From NCBI GenBank assembly GCA_916613615.1, contig OU744720.1:71006471-71070470 (forward strand): DNA of 64,000 bases. Direction: 5' to 3'. This document shows positions 12,405-24,822 of the stretch, one piece after another (the first letter of the stretch is position 1; each line of letters begins with the position of its first letter). The translations under genes and the position numbers were made by a program. Origin of the DNA: Steromphala cineraria. Its lineage: Eukaryota > Mollusca > Gastropoda > Trochida > Trochidae. Under the pieces are notes generated by a model. That model saw only the letters and a program-made list of their open reading frames with translations. It ran no database searches and had not been told where the DNA came from.

Positions 12405-12965
12405 GTTTGTCTGTCTGACTCCCTCTGTATGTGAATCCCTCTTTGTCACTCTATTTGTACCTGTATCAGTCTATATGTCTGTATGTCTGCCTCTCTGACT
12501 TTATGTCTTTGTGTCTGTCTGTTTATCTCTGTGTCTGTCTGACACCCTCTAAATCCCTCATTGTTTCTCTCTTTGTACCTGTCTCAGTCAATATGTCTTT
12601 ATGTCGGTCTTGTTGGCTGTCTGTATGTCTGCCTCTCTGTCTTTGTGTCTGTCTGTTTATCTCTGTGTCTGTCTGACTCCCTCTAAATCCCTCATTGTTT
12701 CTCTCTTTGTACCTGTCTCAGTATATATGTCTGTTCGTCTGTCTTATTGGTTGTCTGTGTGTCTGCCACTGTATCTTTCTGTCTCTGTGTCTGTCGGTTT
12801 ATTTCTGTGTCTGTCTGACTCCCTCTAAATCCCTCATTGTTTCTCTCATTGTACCTGTCTCAGTATATATGACTGTTCGTCTTTCTTATTGGTTGTCTGT
12901 GTGTCTGCCTCTGTCTTTTTGTCTTTGTGTCTGTCTGTTTGTCTCTACGTCTGTATATCTCTCGT
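12405..12965. repeat. CTGT-rich minisatellite, period about 124-142 bp, about 4 copies
   Basis: The landmark CCCTCT recurs at 12421, 12545, 12679 and 12821, so units are about 124, 134 and 142 bp. Within units there are many CTGTCTGT motifs. Overlapping Cys/Leu/Ser-rich ORFs on the plus strand (12431-12985) are by-products of this repeat. Confidence 0.9.
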
Positions 12966-14062
12966 GTACAGACACCTATACCTAAAGGTTCATAAGTCGT
13001 CACATGTCTTATAAAGCGCAAAATATCGTTCGAACTTATTTACATCATCAAGTGCTTGCTTTGCAATAGACTGTAAGTAAATACCGTCTTAGTTTTTATT
13101 ACGAAACGAAGGTAAAAGTGGCACAATGGAGTTACATTGCTGATGATAATAGCTCTCGTCTACGTCATATGCCATACGAAAGATTTCAGAAGATATATTA
13201 GACTCTGGCACCTAACCTTTCGTAATATGATACTCTTTCAACATTCAAGTATTATTTCTGTAAATGTCACATAGAACATGAAGTCAGGAGAAATCTGAGC
13301 TTCGGTTTATTACTTGATGTAAATGTGTTTTATCTTTAGCAGCCATGCCCTTAATTCTCAGTACTTGGAGGAGCAAAATTATGGTCTAAGTTGAATCCTC
13401 GTCATAAAAAAAGTACATGTTGTATAACATAATATATAATTATCATACATACTGCTTTATTCTTTCAATAAAATAATTTTCCTTTTCTTTTTATAAAGAG
13501 TAATGTACAATGTCAAAATTAACTTATATCAAAGTATGTTTTCCAATGAAAAAAAGGAATTCTGTCTCCAATGTTACAGTGTTCTTGTATGTAATACCGA
13601 TTTTATCCACTTTGCAAAAACGAACATTTTGCAGATAATAATTTCCATAATAACCTGCAATGTGTTGGCGATGATAGCTTACCATCTGCCTCCATGTGTT
13701 GGATATAATATGTTTCCAGAGGCTATAAGCTATTAAAGCGACATACAATAATACGAAGTGAACCATTTATCATGATAGTCGCTGATAGTGATGTGAACAG
13801 AATCAAACAAATGACACTTCAACGTAGCTAGTGATAGTTATATGGACAGAATAAGCGCACTGACACTTGTACATATAGACTTTGATGCCGTTACGCTTTT
13901 AACGGAATAAATCGAAACTGACAACCGCTATTAACGGACGAGCGATATCACAATGAATATACATGAGTTTCCTGAAATGAATCATTACAGAAAACGGTAA
14001 GCATGATTAGGCACCATGAAGCTAAGCTTGTATGAGACTAATATACCAGAAATAACACTGAC

Positions 14063-14311
14063 CTGTTCAATGCTGCCAAAATCGTCCCCTCCGTCCTCCA
14101 TACGGCTGATGTGGGGTTGTAGACGTCTCCGAGATCGGGGGGTAAGCCTTGGCTTCCTGAAGCCACTTGCAGCAGTGTCCCCTCCGAGGCTTCTAGCTGC
14201 AGAGTAGGAATTGCACGTTGTGTCGTCGCTGCCAGATTGCAACATTGCGGGATAGTAGACGGTTTGTGGCGATATTTCCATTCTGATCACAAGGGAACAA
14301 CCGTACCGCAT
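14063..14311 (-). CDS. Pentameric ligand-gated ion channel, exon 1 (N-terminus)
   Basis: This is the first coding exon of the channel gene and encodes residues 1-83. The ATG at 14311 is the first after an in-frame TAA at 14332-14330; a second in-frame ATG lies at 14281 (residue 11). The exon ends in CAG at 14063, followed by the donor gtcagtg, phase 0. The residues are Ser/Thr/Arg-rich (a cluster of basic residues around positions 50-68) and finish with an acidic MEDGGDDFGSIEQ. I see no clear signal peptide, which is odd for a channel whose first folded domain must be extracellular. Either ATG 14281 or an upstream exon could supply the true start. Assignment to the channel rests on the phase-0 join to the next exon (SIEQ then VNVYIR), not on homology of this tail. 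The intron to exon 2 is about 7.4 kb and contains a candidate plus-strand transcript. Confidence 0.6.
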
Positions 14312-14332
14312 GTCGGGTCGGCAGTCGGGTTA

Positions 14333-17240
14333 CATGAGGAGTGGGGGTCCCATATGAACTGTCCCGGAATATAAACTTGCACTGAACGCTACTGAATCTG
14401 TCATTTTCATATTTCTGGTCATCATCATCAATCCTCTATTTCGTTAAATGTACTTTGTTATTAACATTTCAAAATGATTTAGAAAAAAATCGCCGATGGT
14501 TGAAGTCCTTCCTTCATAACAATAATCGTTGGTAATATCTTCAAATGGTTTTGAATGTTCTCTCACAGTGAAGTGCCATCTTCCATGGTGTCTGCTGTTC
14601 AACGTCACTTAAAATCGTCGTCGAGGACCTTAGCACGTATCAACTATGACGTCGATTGTCTTGATGGTCGTCTCGTTCCTAGCCCTAATCTGTTAAAGAG
14701 AATCACAAATTTATAACGTACTGTCTGAGCATCCCACGTCAGGGCTAAATGGTTTACATTGTTGCAACAGCCGGCAATCCAATCGTCTTCATAAACGACT
14801 GATCCATCATTCTGTCATGAGAATATGAGTCGTTCTATACTGACTTTCCGGCAAGAAATATTGCAATGCAAATTAGATATATGATATATCAAACTGAATT
14901 TAGCATTTGTGATAAAAACAGTCTAACAGAGTTTTCAATCAGGTAACAGAGTATATATAAGTTACAGGTACTTTGTAAAATAAGCTGACATATTCAAATT
15001 TCATCATTTGCGATTGTACCAGACAACTGAAATTAACGAAAGATAAACGTTATTACCGAAGTTTTCCTAAAACATATATATGTACATTTCTATCGAGTTG
15101 TTATCTGATATTAAGTTATTTAAGTTTATTTCAATCATATTAACTAGCTAACTTTCTCATTTGCCATGGTCTATTCAATTTCATCATAAATACACGGTCG
15201 TAATCGTCTTGTTTTATAAACACGGAATGATCACCTGTACAAAAAATCTGTATTCAATTGATATAAACTGTGATTTATTTTCATCGTGTATTGCTAGCGA
15301 GTTTAAATCTGATATAATGAGTTATTAACACCATATCAGTTATTATTGCATCTGATGTGCCATGTCATAACTGATAACATTATATAGACATGCTCGTAAA
15401 CTTCTTGATTTATTAAAATGAGAGTTATCACCTGTACAAAATCATCATTCAATTGATTTTGTTATGTTGACACGACATCGATTATGTTAGAAACTAAGTC
15501 TTATTTGATCAGATTTGCGATCACTTTATTTAGGCATTTCAGAAGCTGATTTGATGAAGAAGAACACATTTCTCTATTGCAAAACATATAATATATATAT
15601 ATTGCAACACACATATATATATGCATATACTAGCACCGTTATCAAGCAAGTGAGGAATGATATCTGAGCAAAGAAGAATATTCTCATGACAAATCGTTCA
15701 TATGATCTAGAATGCCATATGTCAACACATATTGAGCAGCTATACATTGTAATTTTCTTTGGCGTTACTCACATTTTATTCAAAATACACTGAAACAATT
15801 TCAGAACTACCCTGTAACGATCTCATCATCCGAGATATGGGATTTTAACCAATTTCTCTATGACAAACAGAGCTGTTTAATTTACTTGCCCATTAGATAC
15901 GAACTTGACATTTCCAGGTTTTCATTCCTCTGAGTATAAATCATTAGACCTGTAATACGACCAAAATGGTTTCATGACAATTCATATTATATATCAGATA
16001 TGTCCAAACATTTCTCAACTCTATCAATAGTGATATAGAATATCGTTTAAAAATGTTTTTTCAACGTTTTTATATGGTAATTCAAGAAATAGCCTACGGT
16101 ACATTCGTTTTAAGTTTTTCGTCGACATGATAGCACAAAATTACGCAAGTCTGAAAGGAATTTAATCAAGATGATACGGGGAAAAATAAAACGACAATTA
16201 TTGCTGTAAATTTTGAGTTGGAAAGGTTGTATGAGTGATGTTATTCCTCCTTACCTTATACATGACATTTATGTCGCAATAATCCAACTCCAAGACACTG
16301 AAATTGAAATAACGAGAACGTCACGGTGCCTTCTCTTATTCAACGCAATGTAATCCTTCCTGTGCATAAATACGTACGTGTGTCCTAGTAACATCCAATT
16401 GTTAATAGGAAAACGATTATCTCAATTAATAGCTCTTTAATTGATGACTATTGGATGAAGGTATTGTCAAAGCAATCCAGTTATCCAGCGATGACTGCAA
16501 AATCGATTATGTAAGTCAATATGGCTTAAATTGATGACACTGCGTCTATATTGTCATAAAAATCAAACCCTTTCCGTTCAAACTGTCATGATAAGCACAC
16601 ATCATACAACCTATTGTATGATATTCAAACTCATCCCCCTGACTATGCATTGTACTAAAAAATCCAATCGTGGCAATCACGGTGGCTTTCTGTTGTAAAT
16701 AGTGATTAACGCTTTTCAGAAATTATTCAATGACTATTGATCAGAACCCCTCTTCTATATATTGGAATCAATAAATGCTCACTAAAACTAGGTACCAGTG
16801 ATATAATGCATGTATATTTCATGACATAAAATAGCTAGGGGAATTAGTTTCACAGCGAGTAACATATATTGAAAACAGTAAATGATTAAAAATGATATAG
16901 CGCTCTGACAACGCAATGTCACTAATGGCTTCTATGGTACAGGAATATCATGACACATCGAATAGCGAGATTAAATTATCTTATTCTTGAAAAGTAGTAC
17001 ATTCGCAGACCTCTCGTAGTTCTGGGACATTCCTTGTAATACTCGCAATTGGAGGGTCAGAGGTTATGATGGTCGTGACCATGGCCACGATTCTGTACCA
17101 CTAACTATTTCAATCTGTGCACAATATGATTTAGGCTGAACTTACACACCATTGACGCTACCGGGTTTTATACGAGAACTTCCCTCCAGAAGGTCTGAAC
17201 TCAGCAAACATTCTCAGGTGTTCTGTAACCAGTTTTGAGT
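14333..17240. other. Gene-free stretch upstream of the channel start
   Basis: No exon-like ORF or RNA gene is visible. It would hold any 5' UTR exons and promoter of the channel gene, but I cannot place them. A weak direct repeat links 15210-15270 and 15425-15470 (both contain ATCACCTGTACAAAA followed by ATTCAATTGAT). A short AT/CA dinucleotide stretch lies at 15587-15632. Confidence 0.5.
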
Positions 17241-17241
17241 A

Positions 17242-17345
17242 GACAAAACCGAGTCATTAGAGATCATGTAATACGAATGAGCTGCAGCCAGTGCCCGACG
17301 GTGTGGAAACCCCTGATGGATTGTGTTCGAATCCCATTGGAGTCA
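17242..17345 (+). mobile_element. tRNA-derived SINE-like fragment
   Basis: A box-A-like segment ACCGAGTCATTAGAGATC lies at about 17248-17265. About 70 bp further on is a box-B-like GTGTTCGAATCCCATTGG (17323-17340). The spacing and sequence resemble a tRNA-head SINE with an altered head; a genuine tRNA gene is unlikely because no cloverleaf closes. Confidence 0.4.
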
Positions 17346-17834
17346 GTATTTTTATAATTCTATCCATCGGAGCACAGTTTTAATCTGACTGATCTGTGGA
17401 TGGCAGTGATATAATACCAAGTTCTAATGAAGTTGAGGTTGTACATGTATATGATCTATGAAAACTTCAGATAATGCAGATGTTTTCCCTTTTCCCAAAG
17501 ACGTTAGAACAAATAAGTAACATAAAAGTTTGTCAAATAGAAACGTATTATAAAAACAAATGACAAGTTTAAGTTTATATATTGTATGTTTTTGAAAAAT
17601 TATTAATGATGATTTGATAAGCCAAAGGCAATGCTCAATGACCAACATTGTCATGGATTTATTGCATACCTTACTGCATACTTTTTAAAAGGTTTTGACA
17701 TTTGAAAGGTTTTACTTTACCTCGTATGGTGACCTAACGACTCGTAACGGTACTTGCAATCGGAAATTTGAGATAAACATATCATTTAGATATTTGGGTG
17801 ACACTTCCTCCAATAGCACTAACTATTGTTTCGA

Positions 17835-17925
17835 GTCGAGTCCCTTTCGGGATTCGAACTCACACAATTCAGAGATTTCCCATCAACGTAGATAATGACC
17901 AGTTTAGCACACTCGCATAACACCA
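17835..17925 (-). mobile_element. tRNA-derived SINE-like fragment, opposite orientation
   Basis: On the minus strand, TATGCGAGTGTGCTAAACTG (box-A-like) is followed about 50 bp later by GTGAGTTCGAATCCCG (box B, 17838-17855 region). The head resembles a Leu/Ser-type tRNA-derived SINE. No acceptor stem pairing is evident. Confidence 0.4.
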
Positions 17926-18230
17926 ATTATCAGTGACATGAAACATGGGTATCCGCCTCAATCTCTACAAAACGAAGTAGTTCAAGTAGAACAATGTTGA
18001 TCAAACTCTCTGATTAAGACCAGTTCGCAAGTTTATAAATTGGTACAACACAACGTTTCATAATTGCAGCCAATGAAAACGCGTCTCGCATGGACAGGGT
18101 AGTTATTGTCACCGATACATTTGTTGGGAATCAGTCACTAACAAGAGGTCGTTGATTTAACAAAATTAAGAACTTTATTGCATCAAATCAGGCTTTTTTC
18201 CCTTTCAGGCCCACAAGCTCGGTTTCTTGA

Positions 18231-18275
18231 AACAGAGGCTGGATCAACATTTTATGACAAAATCTATCTATGTTG
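18231..18275. mobile_element. Decayed MITE terminus (family of 1952-2239)
   Basis: AACAGAGGCTGGATCAACAT followed by tttatgac resembles the right end of the 1952-2239 element, but the outer CTCTGTGGG is lost. No partner end is nearby. The surrounding 18.3-20.1 kb shows nothing further that I can support. Confidence 0.4.
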
Positions 18276-20149
18276 CAATTGAAAGAGAAAGAGTCCGCCT
18301 GTACTTAGCTCATAGAAATCAACGTTCATGACATAAAACGCCGTGTCCAATTATCCATTGTACAATTTAGGTTAACGCATACATGAATGTTGTAGATATT
18401 ATTGATCGATGCGGTCAAAAGCAACAGGCAGTGCTGATAAGTGGATAGCGTACAATGCAATCATAACATAGTTTGTTGAAACAGAATATTGGTAGGGTTT
18501 ATTACCTACGAGGGTAATCATATTATGGATATTTGGTCGGTGCGATGACCTAAGGCAAAACATCACTTGGTCATGAGAACTGCCCTGAAACAGCCGCTCC
18601 ATGATTTTCATGACATATTGATTGGTTTTGATACGAACATGCGTGCCATATGTGGTGATGTCCATTCAAACACCTAAATTGTAGATTCTGTAATGACAAT
18701 TGTATGAATAAAAAGGTTTCCTATTAACATATAACCACATAATGGTATATGCACAGACCGACATATACATGGAGTTTAAACATATAACCGACATATACAT
18801 CGAGTTTAATCATACAACAAATGAAACAGTATTAATTCCCGAGTTTCTTGCTTCTAAAGGTAGGATTTCAATATTATGTTTAACGCTCGCCATCTCAGTT
18901 TTCAGCATAATTTTGACATCATATCATCATAATGTCACTGTACCAAATGTGATTTAAAAGGGTCTCTATTAGCCGGTGCTTATCCGTCAAATGGCAATAT
19001 TGACAAAGTAAGACATCAAACAACTCAATTAGTTCCTATTTAAAAGATTAACGTAAATGAGGTTAGACGTATATTAGTTGAAATAAAAGAATCTATTTGC
19101 GTCAATTCCCAAATTGTATGAAGTCGTTGATAAAAAGGCCATTACTGCCATGTCCATATTACGACACGTGTGCTTATATTGGCATGTCCTTGCGTCACCA
19201 TAGAAATAGAAATATACAGACAGTCGTAAATATAGCATGACTAAAATAACATTAATGTCAGAGTGAGCATAATAAACTTCAGTCTCATTTGTAAACTAAC
19301 GACTACCTTATATGCTCCCTAAAGGCCTTTCAACATATCGCATAAGTGCCTATTCAATAGGTGATTACTTCGATAAAACGTTTGATTGTAACAACCAAGT
19401 AGAACTTACAATCGAAAATGTACAGAGGGAATACATGTATAATTGTCGACATGATTGATATCGATTTTGCCAACAATAAACTTTGCTTTAACAACACTCG
19501 ATATTAATGCCATTTAAAGTAACTTAAAATTAACTGTTAATCATCATCATTCACAACTTGACAAATATGTATTTTCTAATAGCCAAGGACAATATGACAA
19601 ATGATGATTTTAGCAAATAGACAAAGAATCGTGTTCTTCCCATGACATTCTGATGCCGAAAGACTTAAAAGTCAAACTCGTTGACATGTGCAAATATGAA
19701 CAGCATTTGGCTAATTGCTGAATACGATTGTGAACATGTTAAACAGGAGCCCGTTGCACAAAACGACGAAAAATTTAGCGCCATCCTTTTACTGATCACT
19801 AGATTTTGCTACAGAAAGTAAAAACCGTCAACGTTTAGAATAAAAACGATTGTGAAGGTGACAATATGGCTTCTATATTACTGAACAACACTTAATCTCT
19901 CATACACATATATTTTAGTCACAGCGTATGATCCTCGAATTCATCAATATGGTTCGAGAGGTTCAAAACCGAATACTGAAAGAGCAATATAATGTCACAA
20001 AATGTTTTCATTTTCGTCAAGGTGGTGTTTTTGCATGTGTTCGCTTTCGCATATTGGGCTCCAGTAACATAATCTACAAAGAGAGCAACCGCTTATTTCC
20101 AAATAATGTTTTAATTATTCACATTTATTTTGACTATCATTATTATTAT

Positions 20150-21105
20150 CATCAGAAACATTTATAAAGCGCTAGAATCCAGCAGAAGCTGCTTAAAAGC
20201 GCATCAGTTCCAGAGAAAACCCCACAAGCAACAGTTACAGATTGAATGATTCTCGGTATAGGTGTGTTTGGAAAGTTGAGAGCTGTTCTTCTGATCTCAG
20301 GTGATGAGGTAGTCTGTTCCAGAGAACTGGGCCTGCTTTTGCAAAACATCTATCTCCGAACATCTTTGTCCTGGTCCGTGGCACCACAAGTTCATTCTGT
20401 TCAGCTGATCTTAATTGACGGACTGATTGATAGATTTCGATCATGCTTGACAGGTATGGTGGAGCAAGACCTTTCAGACCAGAACAAGGATCGTGTATGG
20501 GATACTGTAGATGACAGGGAGCCAGTGAAGGTCTCGAAGCACTGGTCTGATATGGTCCCGCTTCGCTGTTCTAGTGATGACTCTTGCTGCCGTATTTTGG
20601 ACATTTTGAAGTTTACCAATTATTTGTTCTGGAATGCCATATAGGAGCGAGTTGCAGTAGTCTATCCTGGATGTAACATGGGCTTGGACTAGCGCTCGTG
20701 TTGTATTCATATCAAGGTACCTCCTAATCAGAACAATGTTTCTTATGTGGTAGTATGCCTTCTTGCAGACAGAGTTGATATGAGTCTCCAGACTGAGGGA
20801 TGAGTCAAATATAACACCCAGATTCTTGGGTATTGTGTGCTCGCCAATTTGGAACCGTGGCAGATGAATCCTTGTCATAGTGTGCTTAGGACAGATGACT
20901 AACAACTCTGTTTTTGTCGTCATTAAATGTAAGGAAATTTGATGTCATCCATTTCTTGATCCTCCACACAGTGTTCGATTCGACGGTAAGAGAGTGTTGC
21001 TGTAAGTGGTTTGAAAGCTAGATAGATCTGACTGTCATCAGCGTAGAAATGAAAAGTCGAGGTTGTGTGCTCTGGCAATGTCACCAGTTGATATACTTGA
21101 CCTAC
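20150..21105 (-). pseudogene. CR1/L2-like LINE: decayed reverse-transcriptase C-terminal half and 3' tail
   Basis: Read on the minus strand, GDIARAHNLDF leads, after a one-base shift, to HFYADDSQIYLAF. The catalytic FYADD of reverse-transcriptase motif C is at 21048-21034. After another shift come DDKTELLVICP, the thumb-region LGVIFDSSLSLETHI, RIDYCNSLLYGIP and LHWLPV, then after a further shift VVPRTRTKMFGDRCF and LWNRLPHHLR. This is the usual C-terminal order in CR1/L2-type elements, with a stop near 20235. The 3' end carries gcgctttataaatg followed by a degenerate ATA/ATG tail (20125-20160), also typical. At least three frameshifts make it inactive. The 5' part is missing beyond about 21105. 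Confidence 0.9.
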
Positions 21106-21704
21106 GTTTTATTGATGTTTTATCTCCTTTCGTAACTGATTCGGTCATTACAGGCGGGGCACATTCGGCCGTGAGGACGAGTCACAAGAAATTAAGGTTG
21201 TCCTCGAAACCATTTTCTAAAGGTCCTCTTCCTCAAAAGGACCCCCTTGAAGGTCCTTGAAAAGTAGGCTCCTCTAATTGGAAAGAAATCGGAATCCTTT
21301 TCGTAATAGAAAGTTAACTGATTCTACATCATTATAAAATATATCTTTGTGAAGTAATGTAGTATTTTTTCTGTCCCAAATATCGAATACTATGAATAGC
21401 ATCTTATCTCTCTTTAATTCTTGTAGCCTGAAAATGTACTAATTGTTCCAAACGATGAACGAACCTGCACCTGAGGGAAACCGAACCTACCCCGATGCGG
21501 GGCATGTTCGTCTTTTCAACTCGTCCTCTTAAAAGCATAGTTATAGGCAAACCAGTTTAGTTAGGCACTTTCAACAATTATTGCAATTATACAGTTGAGA
21601 TATGTCTCAAATATATGTACAAACGTACACTAGTATATTGCAAGAGAACGACTCATTATCTCTATTTTAGTGAAAAGGGGACGTACCGGCCCCGGTTTCC
21701 CCTA

Positions 21705-21926
21705 CAGTGTTAGGGATTGCCTTAATTCAGTTTTACAACCTGCCTTAGTAACGTTTTAGAAATTGCCTTAGCACAGTGTTAGAACCCGGTTATAAGAACG
21801 GTGTTAGAACCAGCCTAAGTAAACTGTTACAGGCTGTCTGAGTATAATGTTAGAACTCGTAATAGTAAAGTGTTAGAATCTGCTTTGTACTGTTTTAACC
21901 TGCCTTAGTACAGTGGTAGAACCTTT
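21705..21926. repeat. Degenerate 21-25 bp minisatellite, about 10 units
   Basis: Units follow a consensus near GTGTTAGAACCTGCCTTAGT. Successive copies start at cagtgttaggg (21705), cagttttacaa, cgttttagaaa, cagtgttagaa and so on, up to cagtggtagaacc (about 21911). The copies differ by several bases each, so the array is old. Confidence 0.8.
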
Positions 21927-21929
21927 AAC

Positions 21930-23350
21930 TAACGTGACTCGGCAGTAGATTCACTATACCAGCTATCCTCAGTGACTCTTTATGCCGTTATTCACATCCG
22001 TTGGCATTTTCGGAATGGCACGGTGCTATAAATCCGGAGCTGCTAGACTTGTTTGCATATGATATTTGAAGAGACTGCAGTGTTGGCGAGTGGTCGCGGG
22101 TCGTATCTATTATTCATCAAGGTCTGCAGATGCAGTTTTCCCAGCTATTCAATTCACGATCAAGTGGAATGATAAGATACGTTTAATTTGGCTTATGACC
22201 AGCCATTAAGATAATGTTATCTTTACTGCCTAGGAAATCGTAAGACATGTGTTTCCCAAGCTTACAACATTTAGAGCGATTGTTCCATTTCATGTTAATA
22301 TAAATATATTAAATATAAAAACCTGTTGAGCGTGATTAATTTAGATTGTTTATTACACAGTTGTTTTTATTCAAAGGAAGTTTGTTCACATTTTAGATCA
22401 TGCATCTTGATCACTATATTTGAATCCGCAGAGCTCCCGAAATACCCTCATATCTGTAAAACCAACACTGACGTTGATCATATATCATTTCCTTCAATTA
22501 GAGAAGTCATAGTATTCTTCAGTTGTAAGCAGAGTTGAGTACTTACACTAAATAAGGAAGTAACAGTAAATACATCATGACTGAGTATTTTGAAAGTGGT
22601 ATGCACCTGGCCTCCCTTATCATATTTTATGAGAGCTTCAATATTTTACGTTGAAAAGTTGTCAATTTATACTGTATACCTTTCGCTGTGTTAAGTTCAT
22701 TTAAAGTTCAACGAAACTGGCTATTTCAGCGTAGTTGTTATTAATACTATGTTTATGTTCGACATATATTTTCATCAAATATTACAACTTGTCTATGTAC
22801 GACGGATACCAAGATAATGATTGTATCTTATTTCTACTCTCCGTAAAAAATTTCAAATAAAGGAAAACAAATTTGTATCGGGAGTTAAATAATATTAATA
22901 ACAATGAACATTAAATATACTTAGAGAGTACAACGTTTGATGGCCCTATTTAACCACATGCATAACTGAACATTAATCATTTGTTGCGACAATCCCCTTC
23001 ATTACAAGAACATGTTCACACTTCTGTGGGTGTCTGTTTGAAGTTTAAATGATGATATATTGAAAAATATTTGTATATTATTTCCATCAATTCCGAGTGA
23101 TACTCTGTTGTTATTTGATAGTGAAATTCAAACTTATCAAACATCTTTGAGGATGTTTCTAGTATTTTATGAATGCTTCAAATATTGCATAGTGATGATT
23201 GTAACACGGGTTAAATACCGCAGTTTATTTCTATTTGGCGCCGCGGGTTACTTTGCATGGTGAACCCGCACACCGTTTTACTTTTCTGTTGTGCAGAACC
23301 TACCCGAGTCATTTATCAACTAAATTGTTACCAAACTTGCTTGGAACAAA
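21930..23350. other. Stretch without a recognisable gene
   Basis: Nothing convincing is coded here. A small GC-rich hairpin lies at 23243-23269 (GCGGGTT and AACCCGC separated by about 13 bases), just before the large inverted repeat. Confidence 0.4.
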
Positions 23351-23740
23351 GATCAACATCTTCCGCACGCATCGGGCGAGATATGCATTTACAAGGCATT
23401 CGTATTCACCCTTGCGACAACTCGAAGGGAAAGCTGTGACAGGAAGTAGCCTGATTATTGAGCTATGGTGTAGGCCAATCAAAAGCGAGGATATGTTTGA
23501 ATTGAGCACACAAAACTGTAATAAAACGATGCGATTTATAAATAGAAACTGAGAGATACAGCCTTATTCTATGCAGTATTTTGGTTACCTATATTCACGC
23601 AGCGTTTTTATGACTGTTGTCACAACGTAACTAAGGGATTAATTAGAAATTAAATTTCGCTTCGAGTTCGAGATGGACTGCCGCAAGGGACGTTTCTATG
23701 ATGGCCGAGAGGGGCCATTTTAATTTCGCGTTAAAGATCA

Positions 23741-24095
23741 ACACGAAATCACGAAATCGCGAAAACTAAACCTCGAAATTGCGAAATGGCGAAACGAACA
23801 CAAAGCGAAATTGCGAAACATGTAAACGAAATCGCAAAACATGTAAACGAAATCGCGAAATTGCGAAAGGTGCGAGAAGCGATAGAGCGAAATCGCGAAA
23901 CATGGTAGAAACGAAAAAACGAAATCGCGAAACGTGAACGAAACGAAAGTGCGAAAGTGCGAAATGGCGAAAGTGCGAAAGTGCGAAAGTGCGAAATGGC
24001 GAAAGTGCGAAAGTGCGAAAGTGCGAAAGTGCGAAATGGCGAAAGTGCGAAAGTGCGAAAGTGCGAAAGTGCGAAATCGCGAAAGTGCGAAACCA
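23741..24095 (+). repeat. (GCGAAANN)n octamer array, left arm
   Basis: Units are 8 bp, mainly GCGAAAGT and GCGAAATG, with GCGAAATC and GCGAAATT towards the outer side, where spacing also becomes irregular (e.g. acatgtaaacgaaatc). The Lys/Arg/Cys/Glu-rich ORF at 23934 and the Phe/Arg/Ser/His-rich minus ORF at 23738 are translations of this repeat. Confidence 0.95.
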
Positions 24096-24351
24096 GGTAA
24101 GTGTTTATTGCGCATGTCTATAATGTCTAGAAGTTTGAAATACTACAAGTCTGTGTGCTTTTTGCTACATCTGAAAGTATCGATATACTGGTCTTAAAAT
24201 TGTCTATATAATGGTGTAACTTACTTGCACATGCGCTACGTGACAACAGCACTAGACGTCCCGAAAAAAAGATGTAGCAAAAAGCACACAGACTTGTAGT
24301 TTTTCAAACTTCTAGACATTATAGACATGCGAAATAAACACTTATATACCT

Positions 24352-24822
24352 GGTTTCGCAATTTCGCGATTTCGCACTTTCGCACTTTCGCCATTTCGCA
24401 ATTTCGCAATTTCGCAATTTCGCACTTTCGCACTTTCGCACTTTCGCACTTTCGCCATTTCGCACTTTCGCACTTTCGCACTTTCGCACTTTCGCACTTT
24501 CGCACATTCGCACTTTCGCACTTTCGCACTTTCGCACTTTCGCACTTTCGCACTTTCGCCATTTCGCAATTTCGCACTTTCGCGATTTCGCACTTTCGTT
24601 TCGTTCACGTTTCGCGATTTCGTTTTTTCGTTTCTACCATGTTTCGCGATTTCGCTCTTTCGCTTCTCGCACCTTTCGCAATTTCGCGATTTCGTTTACA
24701 TGTTTCACGATTTCGTTTACATGTTTCGCGATTTCGTTTACATGTTTCGCAATTTCGCTTTGTGTTCGCTTCGCCATTTCGCAATTTCGAGGTTTAGTTT
24801 TCGCGATTTCGCGATTTCGTGT
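24352..24822 (-). repeat. (GCGAAANN)n octamer array, right arm (reverse orientation)
   Basis: The same octamer appears on the minus strand (plus-strand reading CACTTTCG, CATTTCG). This array is longer than the left one by more than 100 bp, and the order of GT and TG units differs, so units have been gained or lost since the arms formed. Confidence 0.95.

Noticed and set aside
12431..12985. Overlapping Cys/Leu/Ser/Val-rich plus-strand ORFs
   Set aside because: Translation of the CTGT-rich minisatellite, not a secreted cysteine-rich protein.
14016..14207. Plus-strand 63-codon ORF
   Set aside because: Antisense of channel exon 1, whose frame and donor are supported by the phase-0 joins.
17835..17925. 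Functional tRNA gene at the GTTCGAATCC motif
   Set aside because: Box B is good, but acceptor and anticodon stems do not pair, so only a tRNA-derived repeat is supported.
20246..20644. 132-codon plus-strand ORF
   Set aside because: Antisense shadow of the LINE reverse-transcriptase frames on the minus strand.
21140..21530. GGGGCA-TTCG motifs at about 21155 and 21500 as terminal repeats of an element
   Set aside because: The shared words are short and the flanks do not match; insufficient to define an element.
23738..24797. Long Lys/Arg/Cys/Glu and Phe/Arg/Ser/His repeat ORFs on both strands
   Set aside because: By-product of the 8-bp GCGAAANN array, which is open in all frames; no start context or composition change.
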